Positions 33,467 through 42,515 of a DNA stretch of 64,000 bases are shown here, piece by piece (position 1 is the first letter of the stretch; each line of letters opens with the position of its first letter). A program made the translations under genes and the position numbers. The stretch lies in NCBI RefSeq assembly GCF_900626075.1, contig NZ_UYZY01000001.1:930001-994000 (forward strand), in the 5' to 3' direction. This DNA comes from Clostridium transplantifaecale. GTDB lineage: Bacteria > Bacillota > Clostridia > Lachnospirales > Lachnospiraceae. The notes below the pieces were generated by a model. The model saw nothing but the letters and a program-made list of their open reading frames with translations, searched no databases and had not been told where the DNA came from.

Positions 33467-34624
33467 TTAATACTCCAGGAATGGCATGGTAATAAGCTGG
33501 ATCTTATCGTAAGTTTCTCCGTTTTCCGTATAGGGAGCCAGTGTAATCTCTACGCCCGCATACTCTTCCATGCATTTCTTCAGAGCCGCAACGTCGCTTC
33601 TCTCTGTTATTTCGCCGTCGATCCATTTTATTGCATAATTGGTGCAGGCGGCTGTGGCCATCATGGAGTTTGGTACAGGCCATGTTGCAAAACGTCCTGC
33701 GCAGCCGGCGTCTTTGAGTTTCTCTTTTGTCTGTTCGATAATATAGCTTACGTCACCCTTCTGGTCGTCGGATAATTCCAGGCCCAGTGCGGTCGGATAA
33801 CCGTGCAGAGGAGACGGACAGCACTGAAGTGACATGATAGCGTGTTTTTCCATGACCGTTTTGATGATCGGCACCTGCATTCCGCACTGTGCGCCCCAGA
33901 TACATGTATTCTCGCCGTATTTTTCAATCTGCTTCGGGATATCTTCAAACATAAACTGCTGCATGCCGGACACGCCTGCATCACCGGCAGGATCCGGAGC
34001 CGTAAGCTCTACGAATGTCATGCCCAGTTTTTCACTTGTCGCTTTCATGTCGTCTCTCTTGCGGATCATAATCGGGTCAGAGAGGAATCGTGGGAATGAA
34101 TAATATAAAAATGTATCGGCTCCCATTTTCTGAGCCTCTTCCACCGTCAGGTGGCCTAATTCCAGTTCGTTGGGCATCATTCCAAAGTCCACACGCTTTG
34201 CCACGTCAGGAGGATTCTCACCCATTCCCGCAACCAGGAGGAGAACTTCATCGCCGCGCAGTTCTTTCAGCTTGTCAATCGCCGCGTTGGTTCCAGGGAA
34301 GCCCGGGATAAAAACAATAGCTTTTACATCCGGGTCGGAAGCGACTTTGGTAACTACGCTTATCATCTGCTCCTGCTCCGTGCTGTAGTTCTCAGGCCAG
34401 GTCACATGCGTTACACGGCCGGGGAATTTCTCAACCATCTGGTCGGCAATACGGTACTCTTCCTCATTTGAGGATACGGTAGATGAGATAATAACCACTT
34501 TTCCTTTACCGGAATCGGCGGCAGCGGATTCACCCGCGCCCGAACCGGAAGCGCCTTTTGCTCCGCAGCCGGCCAGCCCCATACTCAAAGAAAGTGCCAA
34601 CAAAACCGCCATCATTTTTTTCAT
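33467..34624 (-). CDS. DUF3798 substrate-binding lipoprotein
   Basis: The 385-residue protein starts MKKMMAVLLALSLSMGLAGC, a signal with lipobox LAGC/G. The mature part reads KVVIISSTVSSNEEEYRIAD, WPENYSTEQEQMISVVTKVA and KAIVFIPGFPGTNAAIDKLK, which has a type-1 periplasmic-binding-protein layout and matches DUF3798. A Cys-rich stretch (IWGAQCGMQ, SLQCCPSP) is unusual for a binding protein. It is the first gene of an importer operon of the sugar/nucleoside type. The substrate of the family is not known to me. ATG 34624 follows AGGAGG. Confidence 0.85.
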   Translation of the reverse strand: MKKMMAVLLALSLSMGLAGCGAKGASGSGAGESAAADSGKGKVVIISSTVSSNEEEYRIADQMVEKFPGRVTHVTWPENYSTEQEQMISVVTKVASDPDVKAIVFIPGFPGTNAAIDKLKELRGDEVLLLVAGMGENPPDVAKRVDFGMMPNELELGHLTVEEAQKMGADTFLYYSFPRFLSDPIMIRKRDDMKATSEKLGMTFVELTAPDPAGDAGVSGMQQFMFEDIPKQIEKYGENTCIWGAQCGMQVPIIKTVMEKHAIMSLQCCPSPLHGYPTALGLELSDDQKGDVSYIIEQTKEKLKDAGCAGRFATWPVPNSMMATAACTNYAIKWIDGEITERSDVAALKKCMEEYAGVEITLAPYTENGETYDKIQLITMPFLEY

Positions 34625-34739
34625 ACATTCTACCTCCTGATTTTCATTTTTTCTTTGAAATGTCAATCTCTACTTTTCTCCGATGAGTTATCTGAATATA
34701 ATATGTTTTTATGTAATTATTTTCAAAACTCATACCATT

Positions 34740-34785
34740 ATAATACACAGGATGTTTTCTAAAGTCATTCAAAAAAGTGGACAGT
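34740..34785 (-). promoter_or_regulatory. DUF3798 operon promoter, shared-promoter member 1
   Basis: On the minus strand ATGACT (34768-34763), 17 bases, TATTAT (34745-34740), with GTG before the -10. The bases upstream of the -35 (ACTGTCCACTTTTTTGA, 34785-34769) are nearly identical to those upstream of the flavoprotein gene at 44174. See the other two members at 42516 and 44045. Confidence 0.6.
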
Positions 34786-34882
34786 TAATTTTAATATTAG
34801 AATAACAATTTCTTAAATGGTATAGTGTATTAAAAAGGAACCAGGCGGCGGGATTCTCCCCTTCCGTGGGGCCGCCCCTGCG

Positions 34883-34920
34883 AAAAAAAATGCTGCCCGG
34901 CTGATATACGGACAGCATTT
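34883..34920 (-). terminator. Intrinsic terminator with no assigned gene
   Basis: On the minus strand AAATGCTGTCCG pairs with CGGGCAGCATTT and is followed by eight T. It stands 100-180 bases upstream of the LysR start, on the opposite strand, and no gene reads into it. It may end a small RNA or block transcription from the lysR side into the DUF3798 promoter. Confidence 0.6.
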
Positions 34921-35067
34921 GTACTCGTAAATATAATAAATTCTAAATAAACAGAGCAGTGTATTTACAAGACAGATATTATTTCCTATAATAAAAAATA
35001 AACTGATTAATAGAGTCCCAACAACTGACACGAAGAAAAGCGAACAGACATCTTAAGGAGCCGTCAG

Positions 35068-35964
35068 ATGAAAATACAATACCTGCAATATGCGTTAGAA
35101 ATAGCGGAATGTGGATCTATCAATAAAGCAGCGGACAAACTGCAGCTCTCTCAGCCAAATATAAGCAGTATTCTTAAAACTCTGGAGAATGAGCTGGAAT
35201 TTCCCGTATTCTCCCGTACCAGCCAAGGAGTGGCGGTAACCCCCGAGGGGCAGCACTTCCTGTCCTGTGCACGACGGATTATTCAGGAATATGAACAGAT
35301 CTCTGCAATCAAGACAGGAGGAACTACGCGCCGCTTTCACCTCTCAGCAGGACACCATTCCGCGATTGAGGAGGCATTTTCCCTCCTTTGCGCTGAATTT
35401 CAGGACAGTGGTAGAATGGATTTTTCCATACGGAATACCGATCCCGACAGTATTATCGAGGATGTCTACCACAATCGGAGCGACCTCGGCATCTTGCTGT
35501 TGCCGCGGGACAACTCCGATGCCGTCTTGTCTCTCTGTGCAAAGAAAGGACTGGTGGTCACCGCTCTGCGGGAGCTGTGCTTTAACATACACCTGCGCCG
35601 GGATCACCCTCTGCTTCAGGAAAAATCACTCAATATGAACCTGCTGCAAGATTATCCTTTCGTGGATTACAGTAATAATGTACTCTCCTCCAGCCCGGAT
35701 TTAAATCGCCTGGGTATAATCAATCCTGACAAAAAAATCGTAGTGGACGAGCGTGATACCCGCTGCCATATCGTAGCAAGCACCGACGCTTTCAGTATTG
35801 GATGCAGCCTGCATCCCCGAATACGGGATAGCTACCACTGGGTATGTATTCCCCTGCCGGATATCTCCTATCGAATGATTTCGGTACACCGGCGAAATTT
35901 TGGGCTTACCCCTGAGGCAAAACGTTACCTTCAGCTCCTCAGGCAGGAGACGGAAGACATTTGA
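35068..35964 (+). CDS. LysR-family transcriptional regulator
   Basis: The 298-residue protein begins MKIQYLQYALEIAECGSINK and has the LysR HTH AADKLQLSQPNISSILKTLE, EFPVFSRTSQGVAVTPEGQH, then a periplasmic-binding-like effector domain (about residues 90-295). It is convergent with the symporter gene (7-base gap) and is the only regulator next to the lyase/M20/symporter operon, so it is the likely controller of that operon even though it is not at the usual divergent position. AAGGAG lies upstream of the start. Confidence 0.92.
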   Translation: MKIQYLQYALEIAECGSINKAADKLQLSQPNISSILKTLENELEFPVFSRTSQGVAVTPEGQHFLSCARRIIQEYEQISAIKTGGTTRRFHLSAGHHSAIEEAFSLLCAEFQDSGRMDFSIRNTDPDSIIEDVYHNRSDLGILLLPRDNSDAVLSLCAKKGLVVTALRELCFNIHLRRDHPLLQEKSLNMNLLQDYPFVDYSNNVLSSSPDLNRLGIINPDKKIVVDERDTRCHIVASTDAFSIGCSLHPRIRDSYHWVCIPLPDISYRMISVHRRNFGLTPEAKRYLQLLRQETEDI

Positions 35965-35971
35965 TTTTATG

Positions 35972-37393
35972 TTAGTTTTCTTCAAGTACCGCCAGCTGTG
36001 CGGCTGTTGGAGGCGGGGTAACAAGGCTGACGACGATAAACACTGTGAGTGAAACGATGGTTGCCAGCAGATTGGAGGGCATTCCCAGCAGACCGGAGGC
36101 TGTGCCTGACAGGAAATATTCCGAATACAATCCAATGCTCATTGCCGAGAGCATGCTAATCATTGCAGCCTTAGTCGTTCCACGCTTCCAATATAGTGCC
36201 ATCACCATGGGAACAAATACGGCTGTGCCATAGAAAAGACCTCCCACATACATCATCTGTACCAGACTGTCCGAGACAAGCGAAACACCTATGCCCAGGA
36301 CACAGACTACAAGCGTAACAATCCGGGAAATCTGAAGAACATGCTTGTCTGAAATCTCCTTACCGTTGCAAAAATAGGGCTTGTAAATATCATTAATAAA
36401 CAGATGAGAAGCCGCCATAATCTTGGAATCTGCAGTCGACATTGCCGCTGCGAACAGGCCGCCCAGTGCAATTCCTGCAACACCGCTAGGCAGAACATTC
36501 CTGATAATCAGAGCATAAACAGTCTGGCTGTTCTCGAGGTTTGGATAGAGCGCATAAGCAAGTACTCCGATGAATGCCACTGACAGTCCGAATATTACAT
36601 ACATTCCACTGGAAAAGAGAAAGGCAAAACGCGCAGTGCTCTCATTTTTAGCTGCAAATACCCTTTGTAATATGTGCTGATTAGTGGCATAGTCAAACAT
36701 ATACAGAAGCCCCAAAGACAGCGGTGTCAATATTCCCTGAGAACCAATGTTGAGATATCCCTGAGGAATCTTCTGCAGCATTGCATCCCAGCCGCCGATA
36801 TCTCTGAGAGCAAAGGGTATCACAAGAATAATGGAGATACAGATAACGATAAACTGGAATACATCGGTATTGACGACCGCCAGCAGCCCCCCGCCGATGG
36901 TATAGGCCACTACCACTACCACCGTAATCATTAACGCCAGCTCAAAACTAATGCCAGCGATAATGGATACCGCAGAGGCGGCGACCGTAAATTGAATTCC
37001 CAACGTGGAACCAATAGCCAAAAGATGAACGATTACCGAAAGCAGACGCGTAGAGCTGCTATAGCGTCTGCCCAAAAGCTCCGGAACGGAGGCGATCGTC
37101 AGTCTGCGAAGCTGTTTTGCCAGCAAAAGCCCTAATATAAACATAGGTACAACAGCTCCCCAGTTATACCACGCACCTCCCAGGCCACGGGTATAAGCAT
37201 AGGCTACCGCACCAACCACAGCATTGCCGCCGATATCTGTAGCCGCCATACTGAATCCCGCCTGTATTTTACCTAGCGAACGGCTGGCCATCAGAAAGTC
37301 ATCCGCTGTTTTTGTCTGTTTGGTTGCACGCCATCCGATATATAATACAATTAAGAACACAAGAATCACACCTACAATATCCAGAATACTCAT
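35972..37393 (-). CDS. Sodium:solute symporter (SSS family)
   Basis: The 473-residue protein has about 12-13 membrane helices with SSS family marks: ASRSLGKIQAGFSMAATDIG near helix 2, GGGLLAVVNTDVFQFIVICI, DYATNQHILQRVFAAKNEST and GGLFAAAMSTADSKIMAASH, where the AAxMSTxDS segment holds sodium-site residues. Homologues carry proline, pantothenate, choline or other zwitterions. It is the third gene of the lyase-M20-symporter operon (43 bases after the M20 gene), so it probably imports the substrate of those enzymes. Confidence 0.9.
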   Translation of the reverse strand: MSILDIVGVILVFLIVLYIGWRATKQTKTADDFLMASRSLGKIQAGFSMAATDIGGNAVVGAVAYAYTRGLGGAWYNWGAVVPMFILGLLLAKQLRRLTIASVPELLGRRYSSSTRLLSVIVHLLAIGSTLGIQFTVAASAVSIIAGISFELALMITVVVVVAYTIGGGLLAVVNTDVFQFIVICISIILVIPFALRDIGGWDAMLQKIPQGYLNIGSQGILTPLSLGLLYMFDYATNQHILQRVFAAKNESTARFAFLFSSGMYVIFGLSVAFIGVLAYALYPNLENSQTVYALIIRNVLPSGVAGIALGGLFAAAMSTADSKIMAASHLFINDIYKPYFCNGKEISDKHVLQISRIVTLVVCVLGIGVSLVSDSLVQMMYVGGLFYGTAVFVPMVMALYWKRGTTKAAMISMLSAMSIGLYSEYFLSGTASGLLGMPSNLLATIVSLTVFIVVSLVTPPPTAAQLAVLEEN

Positions 37394-37436
37394 ATATCCT
37401 CCTTTTACGCGGGAACCTCCCCGCTAAATCTTATCC

Positions 37437-38615
37437 TTATTGTCCCCTCAGCCAATCAATAGCACCTTGGGCCAGCATAGCCGAACCTTTCCAAAGAACT
37501 GATTCATTTGGAAAAAAGTGCGCATTATGCAGCGGAAAAATCTCCCGTCCATCCGAAAAACCGCAGCCCAGATGGATATAGGCGCCCACTCTTCCCTGGA
37601 AAAATTGACCAATGTCCTCGCTGGCCATGATGTTCGAGGTTATCTCGGTATACCCTTCAGCGAACAGGCTTCTCGCCGTTGTTATTAAGCTGTCGGTTAA
37701 ATCCGGATCATTGCTGACCACACAATTGGAATCCGTATAGGTGAGTTCGCACCGGCATCCTTCCCGCTCAGCCGCCCACTTTGCATCCTCTTTCAATCTC
37801 CGCAACAGCAATGCCCTCGTCTTCCTGCTGCGCGTGCGGACCGAACCGTACAGCGTCACCTCATCCGGAATTGCATTTCCTTTATCTCCCCCACATATCT
37901 TTCCCACTGCAATTACCGACGGCTCCGAAAGCTCCCGGCAGGATGCTGAAAGTGATTGAATTTTCAGCACCGCCCGAGCAGCAGCCGGAATCGGGTTCGC
38001 CACATGATCCACATCAGAGATATGGCCTCCCTTGCCGAGCATGCGGATGGAAAAAGCATCACTGCCGGCCATTAAAATTCCTTTCTTAAGTCCGATATCT
38101 CCGGGTCCCAGTTCCGGGATCGTATTTGTAACGTGTAGTCCGAGTACTGCGTCCACCTCAGGATGTTCCATTGCGCCTTCCTCCACCATCTTCCGTGCAC
38201 CCTGTCCCCCCTCCTCTCCCGGCTGAAACAAGCATTTGACCTGACCTTTAATCCTGTCTTTATGCCCTTGCAGGAGCATAATCGCGCCGAGCATCATTGC
38301 CATGTGCATGTCATGTCCACATGCATGCATACAACCGTTATCCGAGGCATATGATACTCCTGTCTGCTCTCTTATCGGCAATGCATCCATATCACAGCGT
38401 AAAGCAATCGTCTTTCCCTCCTCTCCACCTCGAATTACTGTCTCTATACCGGAGGACTCAGTATACAGGCGATATGGTGCCCCCATACTGTCCAGCACAC
38501 GACAGAGATAATCCTGCGTGCACGGAAGATTCAGTCCGAGTTCCGGTATCTTGTGCAGTTCCCGCCGCCAGCAGATAATCTTTTCCTGAAGCTGCTGCGC
38601 CTTATGATTCAACAT
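37437..38615 (-). CDS. M20-family amidohydrolase (hippurate/N-acyl-amino-acid hydrolase-like)
   Basis: The 392-residue metallohydrolase has the M20D pattern: RRELHKIPELGLNLP, ALRCDMDALPIREQTGVSYA, NGCMHACGHDMHMAMMLGAI, LFQPGEEGGQGARKMVEEGA and the dimerisation-domain block GKGGHISDVDHVANPIPAAA. Metal ligands (Cys/His of HACGHD, Glu-Glu, His) are present. Enzymes of this group remove acyl groups from N-acyl amino acids, aminobenzoyl-glutamate or indole-acetyl amino acids. The start overlaps the lyase stop by seven bases, so the two are coupled. Likely role (inference): frees the amino acid or an amide group in the lyase pathway. Confidence 0.9.
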   Translation of the reverse strand: MLNHKAQQLQEKIICWRRELHKIPELGLNLPCTQDYLCRVLDSMGAPYRLYTESSGIETVIRGGEEGKTIALRCDMDALPIREQTGVSYASDNGCMHACGHDMHMAMMLGAIMLLQGHKDRIKGQVKCLFQPGEEGGQGARKMVEEGAMEHPEVDAVLGLHVTNTIPELGPGDIGLKKGILMAGSDAFSIRMLGKGGHISDVDHVANPIPAAARAVLKIQSLSASCRELSEPSVIAVGKICGGDKGNAIPDEVTLYGSVRTRSRKTRALLLRRLKEDAKWAAEREGCRCELTYTDSNCVVSNDPDLTDSLITTARSLFAEGYTEITSNIMASEDIGQFFQGRVGAYIHLGCGFSDGREIFPLHNAHFFPNESVLWKGSAMLAQGAIDWLRGQ

Positions 38616-40117
38616 TGTAAATCCTCCTCCAGATCCGGCAAAATCACTCTGTCCCTGACCAGCTGATATGCTTTTTGCATCTCAGCCCCCAAATCACGGT
38701 CATCCTCTTCCAAAAAAGAAATTTTCCGCCGGATAATTTCATAGGCAAAGCGCGTCCCTTTTCCCGACGGCTTTCTGCCCGCCAAATCCGCGGCCTGTGC
38801 TGCGTGCATCGCCTCGATGCCCAACAGCCAGTACAAAAGGTCCACTATCCTCATAGTCTTTTGCACAACATAAGGGGTGTTACAGCCGTGATCCTCGGAT
38901 TCATTTGCCGTAGGCAGATAATCGAGACTGGCCGGATTTGCCAGATGACGAACCTCTGTATCCAACGCGCTGACCGTCTTCTGGATTGTGGAATAGGCAA
39001 TGACTTCCTTCCTCGGCCGCAGGAAACGCGGCAAACCGCTGAACTGCTCGTTGTCCAGCCGTAAAACGCGGGTAGCTGATAAATGGGACAGATGGGACAG
39101 TGACAATCCCAGCATTTCCAGCGCAAGCGACATCCCGGTCACAATAAAATTATCTGTGGAGATCATTGTCCCCTCTTCTGCCAGCACCATGGGGCAGTCA
39201 TCCGACGAGTTGATGTAGCGGAGAAGCTGATTGCGGGTATAATCATAGGCATCCCGTACCGCGCCATGTATCGCACAGCTGCTCTTATAACTAAGCGCTC
39301 CATGGAGCGATTCATTTCCACAGGCCCACAGACTGCTTCCCTTCAGACAGGTGCGCACATACCGGAGACTGTCATACTGGCCTTTTAAAGGACGTTTTCG
39401 GCAGCTCCGTGGATCCAGGAACATAGGATTATACCCCTGAGCCTCGTACCCCATCGCATAAATAAGATCCGCCATTTTCAGCACATTGTCCACATCCGCG
39501 CAAAGCAATGCTGCCTGCGCCATTGCTAAAGCGTTGCTGCTTACTAACGGCAGACCGTCTTTCGGCCCGAGCCGGATTGGCTTTAAGCCGCAAAGCGAGA
39601 AAGCTTTTCCGGCCGGCAGATGATCGCCCTTGTATTCCACTGCCCCCTCACCGATCATTGCCAGCCCCATGTAAGCCAGGTTTCCAAGATCCGCCATTCC
39701 CACCGAGCCGCGCACAGGGATGCGGGGATGGATTTGGCAATTTAACATGTCCCGCAACAGAAACAGAATTTCGGTTTGCACTCCTGCCACACCATTCATA
39801 AGGCTGTTCAGGCGCACCAGCATCGTGGCACGCACCGTTGCCCTGTCCGCATAAGGTGGAAGGCCAACACTGTGAGAATGCAGAATTCTCTCGTTGAAAA
39901 TACAATAATCTTCCGGCGGTATGTGATTGTCTTTGTTTGCTCCTAAACCGGTATTGAGGCCGTAAATCTGCTGTTCACTGCTGCTCAGGCTAAGCACTAC
40001 GGCACGAGCCGCCTCAGCTTGTTCTACTGCTTTTGGTTCAAGGGCTACCTGCTCATTCTCACATGCGACTTGCAAGATCTGTCCTATTGTGAGTTTTTGA
40101 CCATTAATTTCTATCAT
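38609..40117 (-). CDS. MIO-less aromatic amino acid lyase-like enzyme (ergothionase candidate)
   Basis: The 502-residue protein is a member of the HAL/PAL lyase superfamily by YGLNTGLGANKD (Tyr52), RGSVGMADLGNLAYM (136-150), PKDGLPLVSSNA (Asn195) and NESEDHG (405-411, around the usual catalytic Glu). In ammonia-lyases, GSVG is followed by Ala-Ser-Gly, which cyclises to the MIO electrophile. Here positions 141-143 are Met-Ala-Asp, so MIO cannot form. The surrounding DNA is in frame, so this is not a sequencing slip. Ergothionase, which removes trimethylamine from ergothioneine, is a known MIO-less member of the superfamily. The substrate here is therefore probably one with a good amine leaving group. 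First gene of an operon with M20 hydrolase and symporter. Confidence 0.8.
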   Translation of the reverse strand: MIEINGQKLTIGQILQVACENEQVALEPKAVEQAEAARAVVLSLSSSEQQIYGLNTGLGANKDNHIPPEDYCIFNERILHSHSVGLPPYADRATVRATMLVRLNSLMNGVAGVQTEILFLLRDMLNCQIHPRIPVRGSVGMADLGNLAYMGLAMIGEGAVEYKGDHLPAGKAFSLCGLKPIRLGPKDGLPLVSSNALAMAQAALLCADVDNVLKMADLIYAMGYEAQGYNPMFLDPRSCRKRPLKGQYDSLRYVRTCLKGSSLWACGNESLHGALSYKSSCAIHGAVRDAYDYTRNQLLRYINSSDDCPMVLAEEGTMISTDNFIVTGMSLALEMLGLSLSHLSHLSATRVLRLDNEQFSGLPRFLRPRKEVIAYSTIQKTVSALDTEVRHLANPASLDYLPTANESEDHGCNTPYVVQKTMRIVDLLYWLLGIEAMHAAQAADLAGRKPSGKGTRFAYEIIRRKISFLEEDDRDLGAEMQKAYQLVRDRVILPDLEEDLQC

Positions 40118-40374
40118 CTTCTAATGTCCCCTCTATTTGTTTTTTGGTTGCCGGCTTCTATTCCATTTGTTTTCTTTTTTATTTATTTTACTACTTATTT
40201 ATATTCATGTGAATTATCAGTTTTCCGTACCCATATAATCGTTTTCTTTTACTATTGATGTTTTATCGCCCGTTTTATCTTAAATCTCACTTTTTCTTCT
40301 CTTCAAACAGCAATCAGGTTTGTGAATCACTTTGTCAAATTCAAGCATTTTCGTATTTACAAATTATTTCCAAC
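40118..40374. other. AT-rich leader of the lyase operon
   Basis: The region upstream of the lyase gene is strongly AT-rich. TTGACA occurs on the minus strand (40336-40331) but no acceptable -10 lies 16-18 bases from it. The ribosome site AGAGGGG precedes the start by 11 bases. I see no conserved riboswitch. Confidence 0.35.
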
Positions 40375-40426
40375 AAAAAGGCTGATACTCCAGCAGATAT
40401 TCATCTACCTTCGTAACAGCCTTTTT
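40375..40426 (-). terminator. Terminator of the first flavoprotein gene
   Basis: AAAAAGGCTG and CAGCCTTTTT pair around a 32-base loop; the minus-strand 3' side ends in TTTTT. It lies 30 bases after the stop of the 40456 gene. Confidence 0.75.
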
Positions 40427-40455
40427 GAAGTCATATTATATTTTAATGCGTCTTT

Positions 40456-42459
40456 TTAGAAAAACCGCCCAAACTGATGGGTTAAAGGCGGATATGACAG
40501 GTTTTTGCCCGCATAGTATCCGTCTTTCACGGCCTCCAGCACTTTTCCCGCCTTCTTGCAGTCTCCCACTTCGATAAACTGGGAAACACAGTTTCTGAAT
40601 TCTTCACTGACCGATTTTCTGGCTTTCATACCGGCAGACAGCAGCACCAGCTCCGCGGTGTAGGAGCACTCTTTTCCGTCTTTTTCCACGTAAACAACAC
40701 CGTTTTCATCCACGCGCGTACACTTCGCCTCCGTCACCGTATGAAGATTCGGATATTTGGCAAATTCCAGTAAAAGCCCGTTGCGGTGCGGTACGGGTGC
40801 ATCCTTGGCCATTTCGTCACGCATCTCGATGATCGTCACGTCCACGCCGGCCATCGCCATAGCAAGCCCTTCCTCACATCCGGCCAGTCCTCCGCCGATC
40901 ACAACCGCCTTCTGTCCGGGAAGAAGTTCCTTCTTTCTGTCATGAAGCTCCGTTACCGTCACAACCTTTTCGTGATCGATGCCGGGGATCGGCGGAATTA
41001 ACGGCTCTGCGCCGACGGCCGAAATAATTACGTCGGCTCCCGACTCTGCGGCATACTCGGGCGTTACCTCCGTATTGCAGCATATATTTACATTCTTCCG
41101 CTCCGTCATCCGGATCAGGTACTGCATGAAATCATACAAATCTTTTTTAAACGGAATATCCTCCGATGCCGTGATCAGCATACCGCCGAGCCTTGAAGAT
41201 TTTTCGCACAGCGTCACGTCATGGCCCGCTTCTGCTGCCGTGATCGCGGCCTGCATTCCTCCCGGGCCGCCTCCGATTACGAGGACCTTCTTCGGTACAG
41301 GCGCCGGGCGGTAGGTAAACTCATAGAGCTCTTTTCCAAATGTAGGGTTGACCGAACATCTCACATTGCCGTTTGCGATCCCGGTGTAGGATGGAAAGTC
41401 CAGGCTCATACAGTGATTGCAGCGGATACACGGACGGACTTCGTCCTCTTTCCCCTCCTGTATTTTTCTCGGGAAAAACGGGTCGGCCAAAAACTGCCTG
41501 GCCACTGCAATAACATCTGCCTGGCCCGATGCCAGAAAGTCTTCCATCATCTCCGGAGAATTAAATCCTCCCACCGTTGCCACCGGCGTTTTCACGTGTT
41601 TCTTGATTTCCGCCGCCAGAAAGGCATTGCAGCCCCTCGGCAAAAAAGAGCACGGGAACATTCTCGCATCTGCATTCGGATCGTGGAACGTCATGGCCGA
41701 TACATGGATTAAATCCACCTTCCCGTCTATCATCTTTGCGAACTCGATTCCTTCCTCCTGGGTGAAACCGCCCTCGATAAATTCCGAGCCGGACATCCTG
41801 TATTCGATCGGGAAATCTTTTCCCACGGCCTGTCTGACACGGTCGATGACCATAAGCGGGAACCTGGCGCGATTTTCAAGGGAGCCGCCGTAACGATCTA
41901 TCCTGTGGTTATAAAGCCCGGATAAAAATTCACTGAATATCCAGCCATGCCCTCCATGGAGCATGACCATGTCAAAACCGGCGCATTTTGCCACATAGGC
42001 GCCGTGGGCAAAAGCATCCGCGATGCTGTTCATCATATCCTCGTCGAGCGGAAGCACATCGGTTCCCCGCTCGCCCTTCTGGGCGCTCGGCCCGTACACC
42101 AGGCCGCCCTTTGTAAGCGCCGGATTGGCATGCATTCCGCAATGGGCGATCTCAATGCTTGCCAGCGCATTGTGCTGATGGATGCGGTCCACAAAATCGA
42201 GATGGGTCGGCATGAATTTTTCCTGATCCAGGTTGGCGGAACCAAAGTGGGCGCCACCCGTCTCTATATGTACGACGGTTTCCCCATGGGTCACAATCGC
42301 CGCTCCTCCTATGGCTCTCGCTTCATAAGTCGCCAGCACGGCATCCGTCAGATACCCCGTGGGGCTGCTGTCTCCGTTCATCGGTGAAGCCTCAATGCGG
42401 TTTTTCAGAGTGATGCCTCCAATCTTCAGAGGACTGAATAAATGGGGGTATTTCTGCAT
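40456..42459 (-). CDS. Old-yellow-enzyme/[4Fe-4S] enoate reductase-like flavoprotein 1
   Basis: The 667-residue protein has an N-terminal FMN TIM barrel (FSPLKIGGITLKNRIEASPM, MLHGGHGWIFSEFLSGLYNH, RYGGSLENRARFP), an Fe-S motif PCIRCNHCMSLD with a fourth Cys in VRCSVNP, and C-terminal FAD/NAD domains (VLVIGGGPGGMQAAITAAEA and AVVIGGGLAGCEEGLAMAMA). This is the architecture of 2,4-dienoyl-CoA reductase, 2-enoate reductase and BaiCD/BaiH. It reduces activated C=C bonds with NAD(P)H. ATG 42459 follows GAGGT. Two GntR genes lie upstream on the same strand, but the shared promoter at 42516 serves it directly. Confidence 0.93.
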   Translation of the reverse strand: MQKYPHLFSPLKIGGITLKNRIEASPMNGDSSPTGYLTDAVLATYEARAIGGAAIVTHGETVVHIETGGAHFGSANLDQEKFMPTHLDFVDRIHQHNALASIEIAHCGMHANPALTKGGLVYGPSAQKGERGTDVLPLDEDMMNSIADAFAHGAYVAKCAGFDMVMLHGGHGWIFSEFLSGLYNHRIDRYGGSLENRARFPLMVIDRVRQAVGKDFPIEYRMSGSEFIEGGFTQEEGIEFAKMIDGKVDLIHVSAMTFHDPNADARMFPCSFLPRGCNAFLAAEIKKHVKTPVATVGGFNSPEMMEDFLASGQADVIAVARQFLADPFFPRKIQEGKEDEVRPCIRCNHCMSLDFPSYTGIANGNVRCSVNPTFGKELYEFTYRPAPVPKKVLVIGGGPGGMQAAITAAEAGHDVTLCEKSSRLGGMLITASEDIPFKKDLYDFMQYLIRMTERKNVNICCNTEVTPEYAAESGADVIISAVGAEPLIPPIPGIDHEKVVTVTELHDRKKELLPGQKAVVIGGGLAGCEEGLAMAMAGVDVTIIEMRDEMAKDAPVPHRNGLLLEFAKYPNLHTVTEAKCTRVDENGVVYVEKDGKECSYTAELVLLSAGMKARKSVSEEFRNCVSQFIEVGDCKKAGKVLEAVKDGYYAGKNLSYPPLTHQFGRFF

Positions 42460-42515
42460 ATGCGTTACCTCGCTTTCCAATACTTTTATCGCTTAATTGC
42501 TGCTTTATAAGCTGT

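Noticed and set aside
39686..39700. Frameshift or sequencing error as the cause of the missing MIO triad
   Set aside because: The codons on both sides are in one frame, GSVG and the following DLGNLAYM are conserved, and no one- or two-base change restores Ala-Ser-Gly without breaking the frame.
40019..40258. Plus-strand hydrophobic frame upstream of the lyase operon
   Set aside because: It is low-complexity, Phe/Leu/Tyr-rich, overlaps the lyase gene start and has no ribosome site; it results from AT-rich DNA.
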